Shown piece after piece: positions 35,182 to 43,894 of a stretch of DNA of 64,000 nucleotides. Each line of letters starts with the position of its first letter. Position 1 is the stretch's first letter. Made by a program: the position numbers and the translations under genes. Location of the stretch: contig NZ_CP136693.1 in the NCBI RefSeq assembly GCF_032922745.1, forward strand, positions 1,984,001-2,048,000, given 5' to 3'. This stretch comes from Marinobacter salarius. Lineage in GTDB: Bacteria > Pseudomonadota > Gammaproteobacteria > Pseudomonadales > Oleiphilaceae. The notes beneath the pieces are model-generated. The model was not told the origin of the DNA. It saw only the letters and a list, made by a program, of their open reading frames with translations, and did not search any database.

Positions 35182-35889
35182 TCAATCCCAGGATTTTTCC
35201 TTGAGCCGATAGAACTCCTCGACCACGGCATCCATGGCACCGGCGTCATAGTCACGAAGGCCACTGACCACAAGCTTTTTGGAAACCTCGCCGGCAACGT
35301 TGCCGTCTGAGATCAGCCGGTAGTCCAGTGAGACATTGCCACGCTTTCCGTCCGGCTTCAGCTCCGCGTTATGGAGTTCAAGGTCGGGGCTTGGCGCATC
35401 AAGCGTATCCAGGGCCAGGCTCATGCTTTGATACATGATCATTGGCCGGTCCGGATTGAACATCACGCCAGCATTTTCCATTAGCGGTTTGAGCGTATGG
35501 GGGAAGTTCTTGCCGGACGCGGCCACGTAGCAGCGAGTGAAGTTCTCAATCACGGTGTCATCGTGAGTCCGCTCACCACTGCGTTCCACCTCGATGTAGA
35601 CCTTGTCATTCTGATCGTAGACGCGAATCAGGCCGTCGTCGTCCTCGCGGAAGTCCAGTGGAACATTTTCGCCGAGCAGGCTGCGAAAATGGAAGGTCAT
35701 CTGTCGGGACAGGCCGAAGTGTGACAATAGCAGGGCAAACAACAGGTCTCCGGGAACACAGAAACGCCGGGCATCCGGATTGTGGATCGGATTAAAATCA
35801 CCGGCCACTTCCTTGGCAAATCGACTGGCCTGGGTCGCGCTGATCAGTACGAGTCCGTTCTGGGTGGCGTGGTAGCGTTCAAGAAACAT
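35182..35889 (-). CDS. DUF3581 protein
   Basis: This 235-residue protein begins MFLERYHATQNGLVLISATQASRFAKEVAGDFNPIHNPDARRFCVPGDLLFALLLSHFG. The DFNPIHN...GDL stretch is reminiscent of MaoC-type hot-dog hydratases, and the whole matches the DUF3581 family found in marine gammaproteobacteria. Enzymatic activity is not established. AAAAGG precedes the ATG at 35889; another ATG twelve codons upstream is possible. Confidence 0.8.
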   Translation of the reverse strand: MFLERYHATQNGLVLISATQASRFAKEVAGDFNPIHNPDARRFCVPGDLLFALLLSHFGLSRQMTFHFRSLLGENVPLDFREDDDGLIRVYDQNDKVYIEVERSGERTHDDTVIENFTRCYVAASGKNFPHTLKPLMENAGVMFNPDRPMIMYQSMSLALDTLDAPSPDLELHNAELKPDGKRGNVSLDYRLISDGNVAGEVSKKLVVSGLRDYDAGAMDAVVEEFYRLKEKSWD

Positions 35890-36054
35890 GCGTTGCCTTT
35901 TCGTTTTCGCAAATAGAGATGCCATGATAGTGGCCTGAAACGTCCTTTGCAGCAAGACACTACGAAACCAATGTCTAAGGCCTGGACGTAAATAAATGGT
36001 TTCGCTATGTCGCCCGGCGATGATGGCGGCCGGTTTGCATGTACACCAGAGTGC

Positions 36055-36339
36055 TCAGGCTGTGGGTACCCCGTCGGTATGGCCGAGTGATCGATCGGGC
36101 GAGACTTCATTTCGAACCAGTTGCTTCAGTTCCCGGATGTCGGGGAAGCCTTGCTGTTCCTTACGTGACCAGATGCGTTTGCCATTGACGTGAATTTCAA
36201 AAATTCCGCCTGTGCCCGGTATCAGGGTCAGTTCGTTCAGCTCCTCTTCAAAGGTGCTCAACAGTTCCTGGGCTATCCAGGCGGATCGAAGCATCCACTT
36301 GCAGCCCGTACAGTACGTGATTCTTACGCTGTTTGGCAT
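36055..36339 (-). CDS. SelT/SelW/SelH-family redox protein (Cys form)
   Basis: The 94-residue protein has the thioredoxin-like Rdx fold: VRITYCTGCKWMLRSAWIAQELLSTF with Cys10-X-X-Cys13 at the end of the first strand, then GIFEIHVNGKRIWSRKEQQGFPDIRELKQLVR. Animal selenoprotein W has Sec at the second position; here the codon is an ordinary Cys codon. It presumably takes part in thiol redox chemistry. GGGAGACC precedes the ATG. Confidence 0.88.
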   Translation of the reverse strand: MPNSVRITYCTGCKWMLRSAWIAQELLSTFEEELNELTLIPGTGGIFEIHVNGKRIWSRKEQQGFPDIRELKQLVRNEVSPDRSLGHTDGVPTA

Positions 36340-36374
36340 GGGTGGTCTCCCGTTGATTCGGTGATTGTGGTGTT

Positions 36375-37610
36375 TCAGGCTTTTGCGGTGGCCCCCAGAC
36401 TATCCATCCGCCGGGGTTTTGCAATACAGAATCCCTGCCCGAAATCTACCTGGATCTCTTTAAGCAGCTCTAATGTCTCCATATCTTCCACATATTCGGC
36501 GATGGTTTTCATGTCGAGGAAATGACACAACTCGGTGATGGATCGAACCAATGCGTAGTTGGTCAGGTTACTGGCCATGTCACGGACGAATATGCCGTCC
36601 ACCTTGACGTAGTCCACCGGTAGTTTTTGCAGGTAGGCGTAGGAGGACAGGCCGGTTCCGAAGTCGTCCAGTGCAAACCGGCACCCAAGCCGCTTCATCT
36701 CGGTCATGAAATCGGCGGCGTAATGCAGGTTGGTAACGGCGGACGTCTCGGTGACTTCGAAACAGATCTGATGGGTGAGGGCGTTGTGCTGCTTCATCCT
36801 CGTTTCCAGGGCGAACAGAAAGGCGTCGTCACTCAATGATGCGCCGGAGAGGTTGATGTTGAACGTATGGATGCTCTCCATGGCGCCTGGGTGTCCTTCC
36901 ATCCAGTCTATTGCTTCGTCAATCACCCAAAGGTCAACACGGGAACTCCGGCGGAACTGTTCCGCGGCCTCAATGTAACTTTGTGGGGAAATTTCCTGGC
37001 CGGAGGAGTTCTGAAGGCCTAGCAGCAGTTCGTACATGTCACCGTTGCTGCCATCAGTCAGGGGAAGGATCCGCTGTGCTCTCAGGTACAGGCTGCCATC
37101 GCGTATGCTGCGGTCAATTTCGGGTACCCACTGGGGGCCCGAGGTGGGCACTTGCTGGGATTGGTCCCGAACCAGTTCAACGCTGTTTCCGCCTTTCTTC
37201 TTGGCGGATTTGAGCGCCAGGTTGGCCTGGTTCATCAGTTCGCCGGCAGAGCGTAGGGTGTCTTCGAAAGGGCACACGCTCGCACTCAGGGTGGCGGAGA
37301 ATTCGGTGTCGTCAACGGTATGTGACTCGGTTCGAAAGGCGTCACGCAGCCGTTCGGAGAAATCCAGTCCTTCCTCCACCGGCATCTTTTGGGCCAGCAG
37401 TGCGAATTCGTTACCTCCCAGTCGACCGATGCAGTGATCGCCGGAGTGTCCCGAAGCCTGATCCTGAAGCAGGGAGGCAAACCGTTTCAGGAGCTCGTCG
37501 CCGACGCCGGTGCCATAGGTGGCATTGATCACACTGAATTCGTCGATGTCGAACACCATCAGGGTATGACTACCGGGTTTGCCGTCCATTACGGACAGGG
37601 CCTGGGCCAA
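36375..37610 (-). CDS. GGDEF-EAL C-terminal part of a gene split by an amber codon
   Basis: The 411-residue open frame holds most of a GGDEF domain (motif changed to RLGGNEF, 65-69) and a full EAL domain. The EAL motif is changed to ELL (YELLLGL), but DDFGTG and KVDGIFVRD are kept. The frame continues unbroken upstream for 27 codons to a TAG at 37692-37694. Those codons supply the missing GGDEF start (FEATHDALTGCLHR), so this is the end of one long protein with the DUF1631 part upstream. The GGNEF and ELL changes suggest a c-di-GMP binder rather than an active enzyme. On its own this fragment would lack the first GGDEF helix. Confidence 0.75.
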   Translation of the reverse strand: MAQALSVMDGKPGSHTLMVFDIDEFSVINATYGTGVGDELLKRFASLLQDQASGHSGDHCIGRLGGNEFALLAQKMPVEEGLDFSERLRDAFRTESHTVDDTEFSATLSASVCPFEDTLRSAGELMNQANLALKSAKKKGGNSVELVRDQSQQVPTSGPQWVPEIDRSIRDGSLYLRAQRILPLTDGSNGDMYELLLGLQNSSGQEISPQSYIEAAEQFRRSSRVDLWVIDEAIDWMEGHPGAMESIHTFNINLSGASLSDDAFLFALETRMKQHNALTHQICFEVTETSAVTNLHYAADFMTEMKRLGCRFALDDFGTGLSSYAYLQKLPVDYVKVDGIFVRDMASNLTNYALVRSITELCHFLDMKTIAEYVEDMETLELLKEIQVDFGQGFCIAKPRRMDSLGATAKA

Positions 37611-37691
37611 CTGCTTCTCGAAATCATGCCGGTGAAGACATCCCGTGAGGGCGTCGTGAGTGGCTTCGAAGTTGAGCTTGCTGTAGACCCC

Positions 37692-40076
37692 CTAAACGAT
37701 GTCGAACAGGCTCTGGTCGACAAAGGGAATGTCTCCCTGCTTGACGAGCCACGCGTCACCGCGGGCCAGTCTCGACACGAATTCGGAATATTGATAACTC
37801 ACCTCACCCAGTCCCTGGGGCGAAAGGAACACAAAGCGAAAGACATCCTTGCCGCCCCAGACCAGTCGCATGCGCCGTTTTTCACCATTGTCGAGGACAA
37901 TCTCAACCCAATCGCCCACGCCAATTTCCTGGGCACGCCGGGCCCAGCGGGTGTCAACTGACTCTGTAGAGGCCTCCGCTTCCTCCTGCTGGCAGGAACC
38001 CGGAGGATAGGCGTCGAGGGTTACTGTTTCGGTCGATACCTGCTGATGCAATTCCCGGGTCAGCCTCGCCACCACATCGCGGACTGGCGACACTTCGCCA
38101 ACCGTACGTAGTTCCCTGTCGATAAGCTGGATCAACGCGTCGCTTTCCAACTCCCGCTCAAATGCGAGATCCTTGCTGGTTTCTCCGCCCGATAGCCAGA
38201 GGCGGATCTGCTCAACGATGTTAATGAAACTTGTGGCGGTTTGGCTCTCAGCGCCTTCCCGCAATACCGCCAGTACGATCAACTGCTCCCAGCCTGCGTT
38301 CAAAAGATCAAGCAGTACTGTTGGCACGGCTTTATCCGCCAGGATCATGTTCAGGCGTCGCTGCACGCCGAGCCGCGTCTGCCGCAGGCGTTCCTTGCCT
38401 TCCAGGGTCTTGGCGATACGTTCGGAGTTCCTCAGGAACGATTGTTCCTGGCGTTCTACCAGGCCCTGCAACCGGGTACCGATGGACCTGTAAAAGGCTT
38501 CATCCCGTTCTTCCGTCTGGATGAGTTCATCGATAATCCCCGTCACCGTCTGTTCCAGGTTGCGGCTTGAACTCCGCTCGGCCAGGCAGAGGCGCATAAG
38601 ATCGTTGACGATGGTCCTGGCCGGGTGGTTGTCACGGTCAAGGAATTCAGAGGTCTCGAGCAGGACCTCCAGAACCGGAAGTCTCAACTGTTCAAGCTGT
38701 TCCCTCAGCGTTCTGTTCAGCCCCTGTTCATGCTCCAGTGGGGCGAACAGACGATCCACGAGGGTGACTTTGTCCCACGTACCGTCATCAAGTGCCTGTT
38801 CGAGATCCGGATTGGAGGATGCCAGGTTTCGAATGGCTTCCTCCATGCTGGGGCCGGGCTCGCCCAGCACCTTGCGCAGATCATCTCTGTGCGGTCGCAG
38901 TTCGGCGGTAAACTGTGGGTTGGTGCGTGGCCAGGTATCCCGCACGTTACCCGGATCCTGTTGCAGGCTCATGAGGCGCAGTAACGAACGCCCAGGGGCA
39001 GAGGCGGGTGCCGCGTGGGGCGTGGAATCTACCACCGATGCTTCGGGATGGGGCGTCTCCGTTGGTGCTTCCCGGGCCTTATTGGATTCCCTCAGTGACC
39101 AGTTGGAAGGCAAGCTGGTCAGATCGAGCGCCAGCAGGCCCGCTGCACGAAGGTCGCGGTTCAGCGACTCTGCGGCTCGGGGCCAGAGGTCGTCCAGCAC
39201 GGTCTCGAAAGCAAGGTAGAGCGTGCCGCGATGCTGTCGGGCAATACCGAGTCGATCAATGGCGAATTGCAGGCAGGTGCACAGTGACAGTGGTGAAAGA
39301 GGGTTGCTGCGGTCGCTGATATCGCAGGAAAAAAGCTGGTTGAGCAACTGGCTGAGCACGAACAGCGTATTGGTGTGTTTGCTGGCGAGCTCGGATGCCA
39401 CCATCTGGAGTTCCAGCCAGTCCTCAAAAACATGCTGCTCCACGACCCTGAGTTCGCCGTTATAGCTGTTGTTGTCCTTACTCGGGTTGAGCTGGTGGTC
39501 GAACGCTTGGAATTGCAGCGTGAAATCCCGGTATATCTGCTCCCCCCGACTGTTGAAGATAAAGCGCATGTCCTTCAGACGGGTGATCTCACGCACTTCC
39601 GCCGCTTGTTCAAGGTCGTTCCCGATACCCTCGCAGGCGTGGTCGATGAAGTCGGCTACCAGGGTGCCCAGCAGGCGCCGGGTGTGTTTTTGGTAGGTAT
39701 CTCGCAACGACGGCAAGCTGGCGGAGGGTGGGGTGAGCTGATCAGGAATCCTTTGTGGCAAGCGTCGCAGATATTCAATGGTTTCCGCGTCGTGGGGATC
39801 ACTGGTCATCCGCACACTGTCCCCAGCGGCAGCTTGTAGACCACCACTCACACGCGTGGGGTGATTGCCGTCAAACAGAAATAGTTCGGCGGGAGTGTGG
39901 TCCGACCCATTCAGGTGTTGTATCAGACCAGGCGAAGTGAGGTTCGCCAGTGTCAGTTGGGCGCCGTCGTCGCCGGACGAGGCCGCGACCAGTTCACATC
40001 CACAAGGAATAAAACCGCGAACAACGATGAGAGCGTTTTGACGGAGGCCGGTGATACGGGTCTGGCTTTCTGTCAT
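37692..40076 (-). CDS. DUF1631 N-terminal part of the amber-split GGDEF-EAL gene
   Basis: This 794-residue open frame is a cytosolic, mostly helical DUF1631 protein. Its C-terminal barrel-like segment (GDWVEIVLDNGEKRRMRLVWGGKDVFRFVFLSPQG) resembles a PilZ-type domain. It ends SLFDIV followed by TAG, then continues in the same frame as GVYSKLNFEATHDALTGC into the GGDEF domain. Intact, the product would be about 1233 residues with order DUF1631, PilZ-like, GGDEF, EAL. A single C-to-T change (CAG to TAG) would explain the break. The role is probably c-di-GMP-dependent, but no target is evident. Whether the truncated protein is made is unknown. Confidence 0.78.
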   Translation of the reverse strand: MTESQTRITGLRQNALIVVRGFIPCGCELVAASSGDDGAQLTLANLTSPGLIQHLNGSDHTPAELFLFDGNHPTRVSGGLQAAAGDSVRMTSDPHDAETIEYLRRLPQRIPDQLTPPSASLPSLRDTYQKHTRRLLGTLVADFIDHACEGIGNDLEQAAEVREITRLKDMRFIFNSRGEQIYRDFTLQFQAFDHQLNPSKDNNSYNGELRVVEQHVFEDWLELQMVASELASKHTNTLFVLSQLLNQLFSCDISDRSNPLSPLSLCTCLQFAIDRLGIARQHRGTLYLAFETVLDDLWPRAAESLNRDLRAAGLLALDLTSLPSNWSLRESNKAREAPTETPHPEASVVDSTPHAAPASAPGRSLLRLMSLQQDPGNVRDTWPRTNPQFTAELRPHRDDLRKVLGEPGPSMEEAIRNLASSNPDLEQALDDGTWDKVTLVDRLFAPLEHEQGLNRTLREQLEQLRLPVLEVLLETSEFLDRDNHPARTIVNDLMRLCLAERSSSRNLEQTVTGIIDELIQTEERDEAFYRSIGTRLQGLVERQEQSFLRNSERIAKTLEGKERLRQTRLGVQRRLNMILADKAVPTVLLDLLNAGWEQLIVLAVLREGAESQTATSFINIVEQIRLWLSGGETSKDLAFERELESDALIQLIDRELRTVGEVSPVRDVVARLTRELHQQVSTETVTLDAYPPGSCQQEEAEASTESVDTRWARRAQEIGVGDWVEIVLDNGEKRRMRLVWGGKDVFRFVFLSPQGLGEVSYQYSEFVSRLARGDAWLVKQGDIPFVDQSLFDIV

Positions 40077-40285
40077 AAACGGGGTCCCTGGGCAGGCCGG
40101 CTGCCAACAATTCCATAAACATGCATTCAGATTTTACACTTCTTCACACCTCACGGTAGACCAGTTTCAGCGGAAAATCTGTTTATTCCGATGGATAAAG
40201 GTATTGACGGGTGTATTGGCATTATTGCTCAAAGTGACTAGCCTAAACTACCAATACCCCTACCCATTGCGACGAGGACAAAAGC

Positions 40286-41071
40286 ATGCCAGCCAAACCA
40301 GGCCCAGAAATGACCGGCCCGTTGAAGTTCATTAGACCGGTCTTGCAAGGCCTCCTTATGCTGGCGGTGGTGTCGTCGGCCGTTGCTGACGAGAAGCTGT
40401 ATATCTTCACCGAGAACTACCCACCCTATAACGCGTCAACCACGGGGCAGGGCTTCGCCCATAATGAAGACGATATCACCGGTATCTGTACCGATATGGT
40501 TAAAACCATGATGGAGCGGGTGGACTACGAATACGTCATGAAGATGCGGGACTGGAGCCGTGCCTACGAATGGGTCCAGGGGCGGGAGAACCATGCTCTG
40601 TTCTGCACCGCCAGAACCGAGGAGCGGGAAGACGAGTTTCAGTGGGTCGGCCCGCTGGCGTCGATCAAGTGGACCCTGTTTGCCGCGCCCGATTCCAACA
40701 TCCAGTTGGAGTCCCTCGAAGGTGCCCGGCAGTACAAGATTGCCGGGTACAAGGGTGACGTCATGTCGGACTATCTGGTGAGTGAGGGGTTTGATCTGGT
40801 CATGACTGTGTCCGGTGAGCAGAATCCTCGACGTTTGGTGCTGGGCCAGGCCGACCTTTGGGTGACAGATGGTCTCGTGGGGCCTCTGGTGGCGGAGGAA
40901 GAGCACGACATCACTGGCCTGAAACCGGTTCTCGTTTTCCGTGAGACGCCGATGTACCTGGCGGTCAGCAACGAAACGGCCCCGGCCATTGTGGAGGACC
41001 TTCAGGCAGCGCTTGATGAAGCGCGAGACAGCGGCGCCCTGGACAGTATCGCTCAACGCTACGAGCCTTGA
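40286..41071 (+). CDS. Family-3 solute-binding protein
   Basis: The 261-residue periplasmic protein has a signal peptide (PVLQGLLMLAVVSSAVA) after a longish polar start, and an SBP_bac_3 domain opening DEKLYIFTENYPPYNAS. Further segments are VGPLASIKWTLFA, LVLGQADLWVTDG and FRETPMYLAVS. It is a paralogue of the cut gene at the left edge. No transporter genes adjoin. The neighbouring MotA-like gene starts about 100 bases later but need not be related. The ligand is unknown; amino acids are usual for the family. Confidence 0.88.
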   Translation: MPAKPGPEMTGPLKFIRPVLQGLLMLAVVSSAVADEKLYIFTENYPPYNASTTGQGFAHNEDDITGICTDMVKTMMERVDYEYVMKMRDWSRAYEWVQGRENHALFCTARTEEREDEFQWVGPLASIKWTLFAAPDSNIQLESLEGARQYKIAGYKGDVMSDYLVSEGFDLVMTVSGEQNPRRLVLGQADLWVTDGLVGPLVAEEEHDITGLKPVLVFRETPMYLAVSNETAPAIVEDLQAALDEARDSGALDSIAQRYEP

Positions 41072-41175
41072 GCGGTGGTAACAAATCCTTAACGCAACCA
41101 GTGGGGGTGTGGACAGCAGTAATGGCAAGCTTGTGCTAGCTTTTAACGTGTTTCCCGACGAATGCGGTGGCGTTA

Positions 41176-41898
41176 ATGAGCAATCCCAAGCATACCCTTT
41201 TCTGGATGACGCTGTTCCTGGTGGTCGTTGTGGTGGTTTGTGCATTGATCCACAAACCATTGCAGGCCGCGTTTATGGCGAACTGGGTGTTCAACCTGTT
41301 AATTGTTTGTGTGCTGCTGGTTGGCATTGCCATCACCTATCGCCAGGTGTTTGTGCTGTTTCCGGAATTGCGCTGGATTGCGCAGTTCCGCACCGGCAAC
41401 GCCGGGCTCTCCGTATTGCAGGAACCCCGTCTTCTGAAGCCGCTGGCGCGACAGTTGGATGACGACTCCAAGCGTGACCGCTTCTCGTTGTCCACCATGT
41501 CGTTGCGTACGGTACTGGATGGCATCCACAGCCGCATGGACGAACAGCGCGAAATCACCCGCTATTTCATCAGTCTTCTCATCTTCCTGGGATTGCTGGG
41601 CACCTTCTGGGGCCTGCTTGGAACCATCAATTCCGTAGGCGCCGTCATTGTAAACCTGGACATGAGCCAGGAGGACTTCGGCAAGGTGTTTGCGGGCCTG
41701 CAGTCTGGGCTGCTGGAACCCCTGGAAGGCATGGGAACGGCGTTCAGCTCGTCGCTGCTGGGGCTTGGCGGCTCCTTGGTCCTGGGTTTTCTGGATATCC
41801 AGGCGGGCCACGCCCAGAACCGGTTTTATGACGGCCTTGAGGAATGGCTGACTGGTGTAACCAACCTCGTGGACCGGGTTGACGATGATCCGCGATAG
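41176..41898 (+). CDS. MotA/TolQ/ExbB-like proton-channel protein
   Basis: This inner-membrane protein of about 240 residues has two N-terminal helices, a cytosolic stretch, and two more helices. The last two include ISLLIFLGLLGTFWGLLGTINSVGAVI and AFSSSLLGLGGSLVLGFLDIQ, the MotA/TolQ core motifs. Unlike flagellar MotA it lies outside any motility cluster, and its partner is a coiled-coil OmpA-like protein 12 bases downstream. Together they should form a proton-driven stator. An in-frame GTG three codons upstream is an alternative start. Confidence 0.85.
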   Translation: MSNPKHTLFWMTLFLVVVVVVCALIHKPLQAAFMANWVFNLLIVCVLLVGIAITYRQVFVLFPELRWIAQFRTGNAGLSVLQEPRLLKPLARQLDDDSKRDRFSLSTMSLRTVLDGIHSRMDEQREITRYFISLLIFLGLLGTFWGLLGTINSVGAVIVNLDMSQEDFGKVFAGLQSGLLEPLEGMGTAFSSSLLGLGGSLVLGFLDIQAGHAQNRFYDGLEEWLTGVTNLVDRVDDDPR

Positions 41899-41910
41899 CA
41901 GGCCAGCCCC

Positions 41911-42978
41911 ATGATCGGTTCCCGGCGTCGAACCCGCAGCAGCATCAACGTATGGCCCGGATACGTCGATGCGTTGTCGGCACTGCTGATGTTGATCATC
42001 TTCATGCTGCTGATTTACGTGGTCAGCCAGCTGTACCTGTCGCAAACCCTCTCGGATCGGGATTCGGAACTGGCCAGGCTCAATAGCCGCTTGCAGGAAA
42101 TTTCCCGGTTGCTTGGTCTTGAGCAGGAAGAGACCGCCGCCCTGGAAAACGAGATGGCGGCGGTCCAGAACCGCTTCAGCGAAAGCCTCGCGCTGAACGA
42201 TACACTTCGTGAGGAGCTGGAGGAGGAGAAGGCCCGGCGGTTGGAGCAACAATACAATGCCGAGGCCCAGGCCCTGCGGGTTGAAGATCTTGGCAAGGCC
42301 GTCGCCAGGGCGGAGTCGGAGTTGGAGGATGAAGAGCAACTGACGGCTTCCCAGCGCACAATCATCCAGCAGCTTTCGAACCAGATTGCGGCGCTGCAGG
42401 ATCAGCTCGGCCGCATCACCGCTGCGTTGCGTTTACAGGAGGACCTCACCGCCGAGAAGGAAGCCGAACTTGAAGAGGTGGGAAAGCGCCTGAATACATT
42501 GCTTGCCGAACGAGTCAATGAACTGGAGCGCTATCAGTCGGAATTCTTCGCCAGGCTGCGGGATATTCTGCAGGACAACGAGAACATCCGCATTGTCGGC
42601 GATCGCTTCCTGTTACCTTCGGAATTGCTGTTTGCCTCCGGCTCCGCCAGCCTTGGGCAGGAGGGTCAACAGGAGCTGGACAAGCTGGCAGAAGTGCTGC
42701 TGGACGTGGTGGACGCCATTCCCGAGGATATCGACTGGATTCTGCGCATCGACGGCCACACCGACCGGATTCCCATCAATACCGAAGCGTTTCCCTCGAA
42801 CTGGGAACTCTCCACGGCCAGGGCAGTCGCCGTCGTGCGCTACCTTGCCTCTGCAGGCGTTCCCCAGAACCGCATGGTAGCTGCCGGTTTCGGGGAATTT
42901 TTCCCGGTTGCTTCGGGCGGTTCTGCCGAGGCGCTGCGACAGAACCGACGTATCGAGATCAAGCTGACAGACCGTTAA
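41911..42978 (+). CDS. MotB/OmpA-like stator partner with long coiled coil
   Basis: The 355-residue protein begins with a single membrane helix that carries a MotB-type Asp (WPGYVDALSALLMLIIFMLLIYVV). A coiled coil of about 150 residues follows (ELARLNSRLQEISRLLGLEQEE to LTAEKEAELEEVGKRLN). A C-terminal OmpA/MotB peptidoglycan-binding domain (FASGSASLGQEGQ, IDGHTDRIPINTEAFPSNWELSTARAVAVVRYL) ends the protein. It would transmit force from the proton channel upstream to the cell wall. The pair is conserved in many gammaproteobacteria and its task is unknown. It is not the flagellar motor, as no flagellar genes are near. Confidence 0.87.
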   Translation: MIGSRRRTRSSINVWPGYVDALSALLMLIIFMLLIYVVSQLYLSQTLSDRDSELARLNSRLQEISRLLGLEQEETAALENEMAAVQNRFSESLALNDTLREELEEEKARRLEQQYNAEAQALRVEDLGKAVARAESELEDEEQLTASQRTIIQQLSNQIAALQDQLGRITAALRLQEDLTAEKEAELEEVGKRLNTLLAERVNELERYQSEFFARLRDILQDNENIRIVGDRFLLPSELLFASGSASLGQEGQQELDKLAEVLLDVVDAIPEDIDWILRIDGHTDRIPINTEAFPSNWELSTARAVAVVRYLASAGVPQNRMVAAGFGEFFPVASGGSAEALRQNRRIEIKLTDR

Positions 42979-42993
42979 ACGCTAGAGGCTGTG

Positions 42994-43659
42994 TCAGCCT
43001 GTCCGCCCGAAGAAACGTTCGAAGAACCCGGTTTCCCGCACGTCGGGAATGGGCAGGTCGGCGTTATCCTCAAGCGCCTTGCGCCAGAACTTCTCGGGGT
43101 CATCGAGGTGGGCAACTTTTTCCCGTTCCTGTGTGCTGTAGGAATTGTGGTCTCCACTGAGCCCGTGTTCCATGAGTTCCTGTTCCCAGAGATACAGGGC
43201 GCAGCGAACAACGCGAAGCAGCTTGTTATAGCTGTCCCTGCTGATGGCAATGGCCAGTTCGGCGGTCAGGTTGATATGCGCCTGAAGCGTGGCCATTTCC
43301 TCTTTGTCGAAAACAATACGGTGGCCCGTGCCTTTCTTGCAGGCCATACAGGTTTTTTCCAGGGATTTGATGCCTTCTGGCATGTCTCGATGGCCGAAGT
43401 CCTGCTTCTGCTTGTCGTCGACCGGGGCGGGGATCCAGCCATACTGGGGTGAGCGGGCCACGATATGGCCGGGAACATCGCGCCGGTAGGGCGGGAGTTC
43501 CGAAGTATCACTGTAGCCGTCAAACTCGATTCGCATCCACGACGCCATCGTCCGGTGGCGCAACATCATGGCCAGGGTGATGGCTGAGGGCATGATCTCC
43601 TCAAGTGATTCTCCGTCGTCCCGGAGCCGTTCGTCCAGATGATCAACTGCTGCTGACAT
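42994..43659 (-). CDS. AbiTii-like domain protein
   Basis: This 221-residue cytosolic protein has an N-terminal segment SLEEIMPSAITLAMMLRHRTMASWMRIEFDGY...PPYRRDVPG that resembles the AbiTii abortive-infection-associated domain. In that domain a helix pair is followed by a W-E-x-x-GY and Pro-Tyr-Arg motif. A CMACKK pair of cysteines follows, then a helical C terminus. Its function is unknown; AbiTii proteins are linked to phage defence by association only. GGAGAA precedes the ATG at 43659. It converges on the stator pair with 15 bases between stops, so it is not in their operon. Confidence 0.65.
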   Translation of the reverse strand: MSAAVDHLDERLRDDGESLEEIMPSAITLAMMLRHRTMASWMRIEFDGYSDTSELPPYRRDVPGHIVARSPQYGWIPAPVDDKQKQDFGHRDMPEGIKSLEKTCMACKKGTGHRIVFDKEEMATLQAHINLTAELAIAISRDSYNKLLRVVRCALYLWEQELMEHGLSGDHNSYSTQEREKVAHLDDPEKFWRKALEDNADLPIPDVRETGFFERFFGRTG

Positions 43660-43894
43660 GGCTGTTCTCCATTTACCACGGGCAGAAGGGCCCACCTCCT
43701 GCCTGGCTGTTGTTCTTGTCGGAAATTCTGTCCGGCGGCTTTACCGGAAGCATTGATTAAAAACTAGGCGCTTTCTGTCATTTCTTCCGTTGTAGAAAAG
43801 TAGCCAGTTTGTTACTGGAAGTAAGGGCTTCCCGGCAGGTATGCTCATACACCTTTGTATTCGCGAACCTGGCTCCCGGAACCTCGATACCTCT

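Noticed and set aside
36301..36312. Selenocysteine in the SelW-like protein
   Set aside because: Both positions of the C-x-x-C motif are ordinary Cys codons, with no in-frame TGA.
37692..37694. The TAG as a pyrrolysine codon
   Set aside because: Pyrrolysine use is not expected in this type of organism, and the site is a linker between domains where Gln is the likely ancestral residue.
41176..42978. The MotA/OmpA-like pair as a Zorya defence system
   Set aside because: ZorC and ZorD-type genes are absent, and the channel protein lacks the very long tail of ZorA; such pairs are common outside defence loci.
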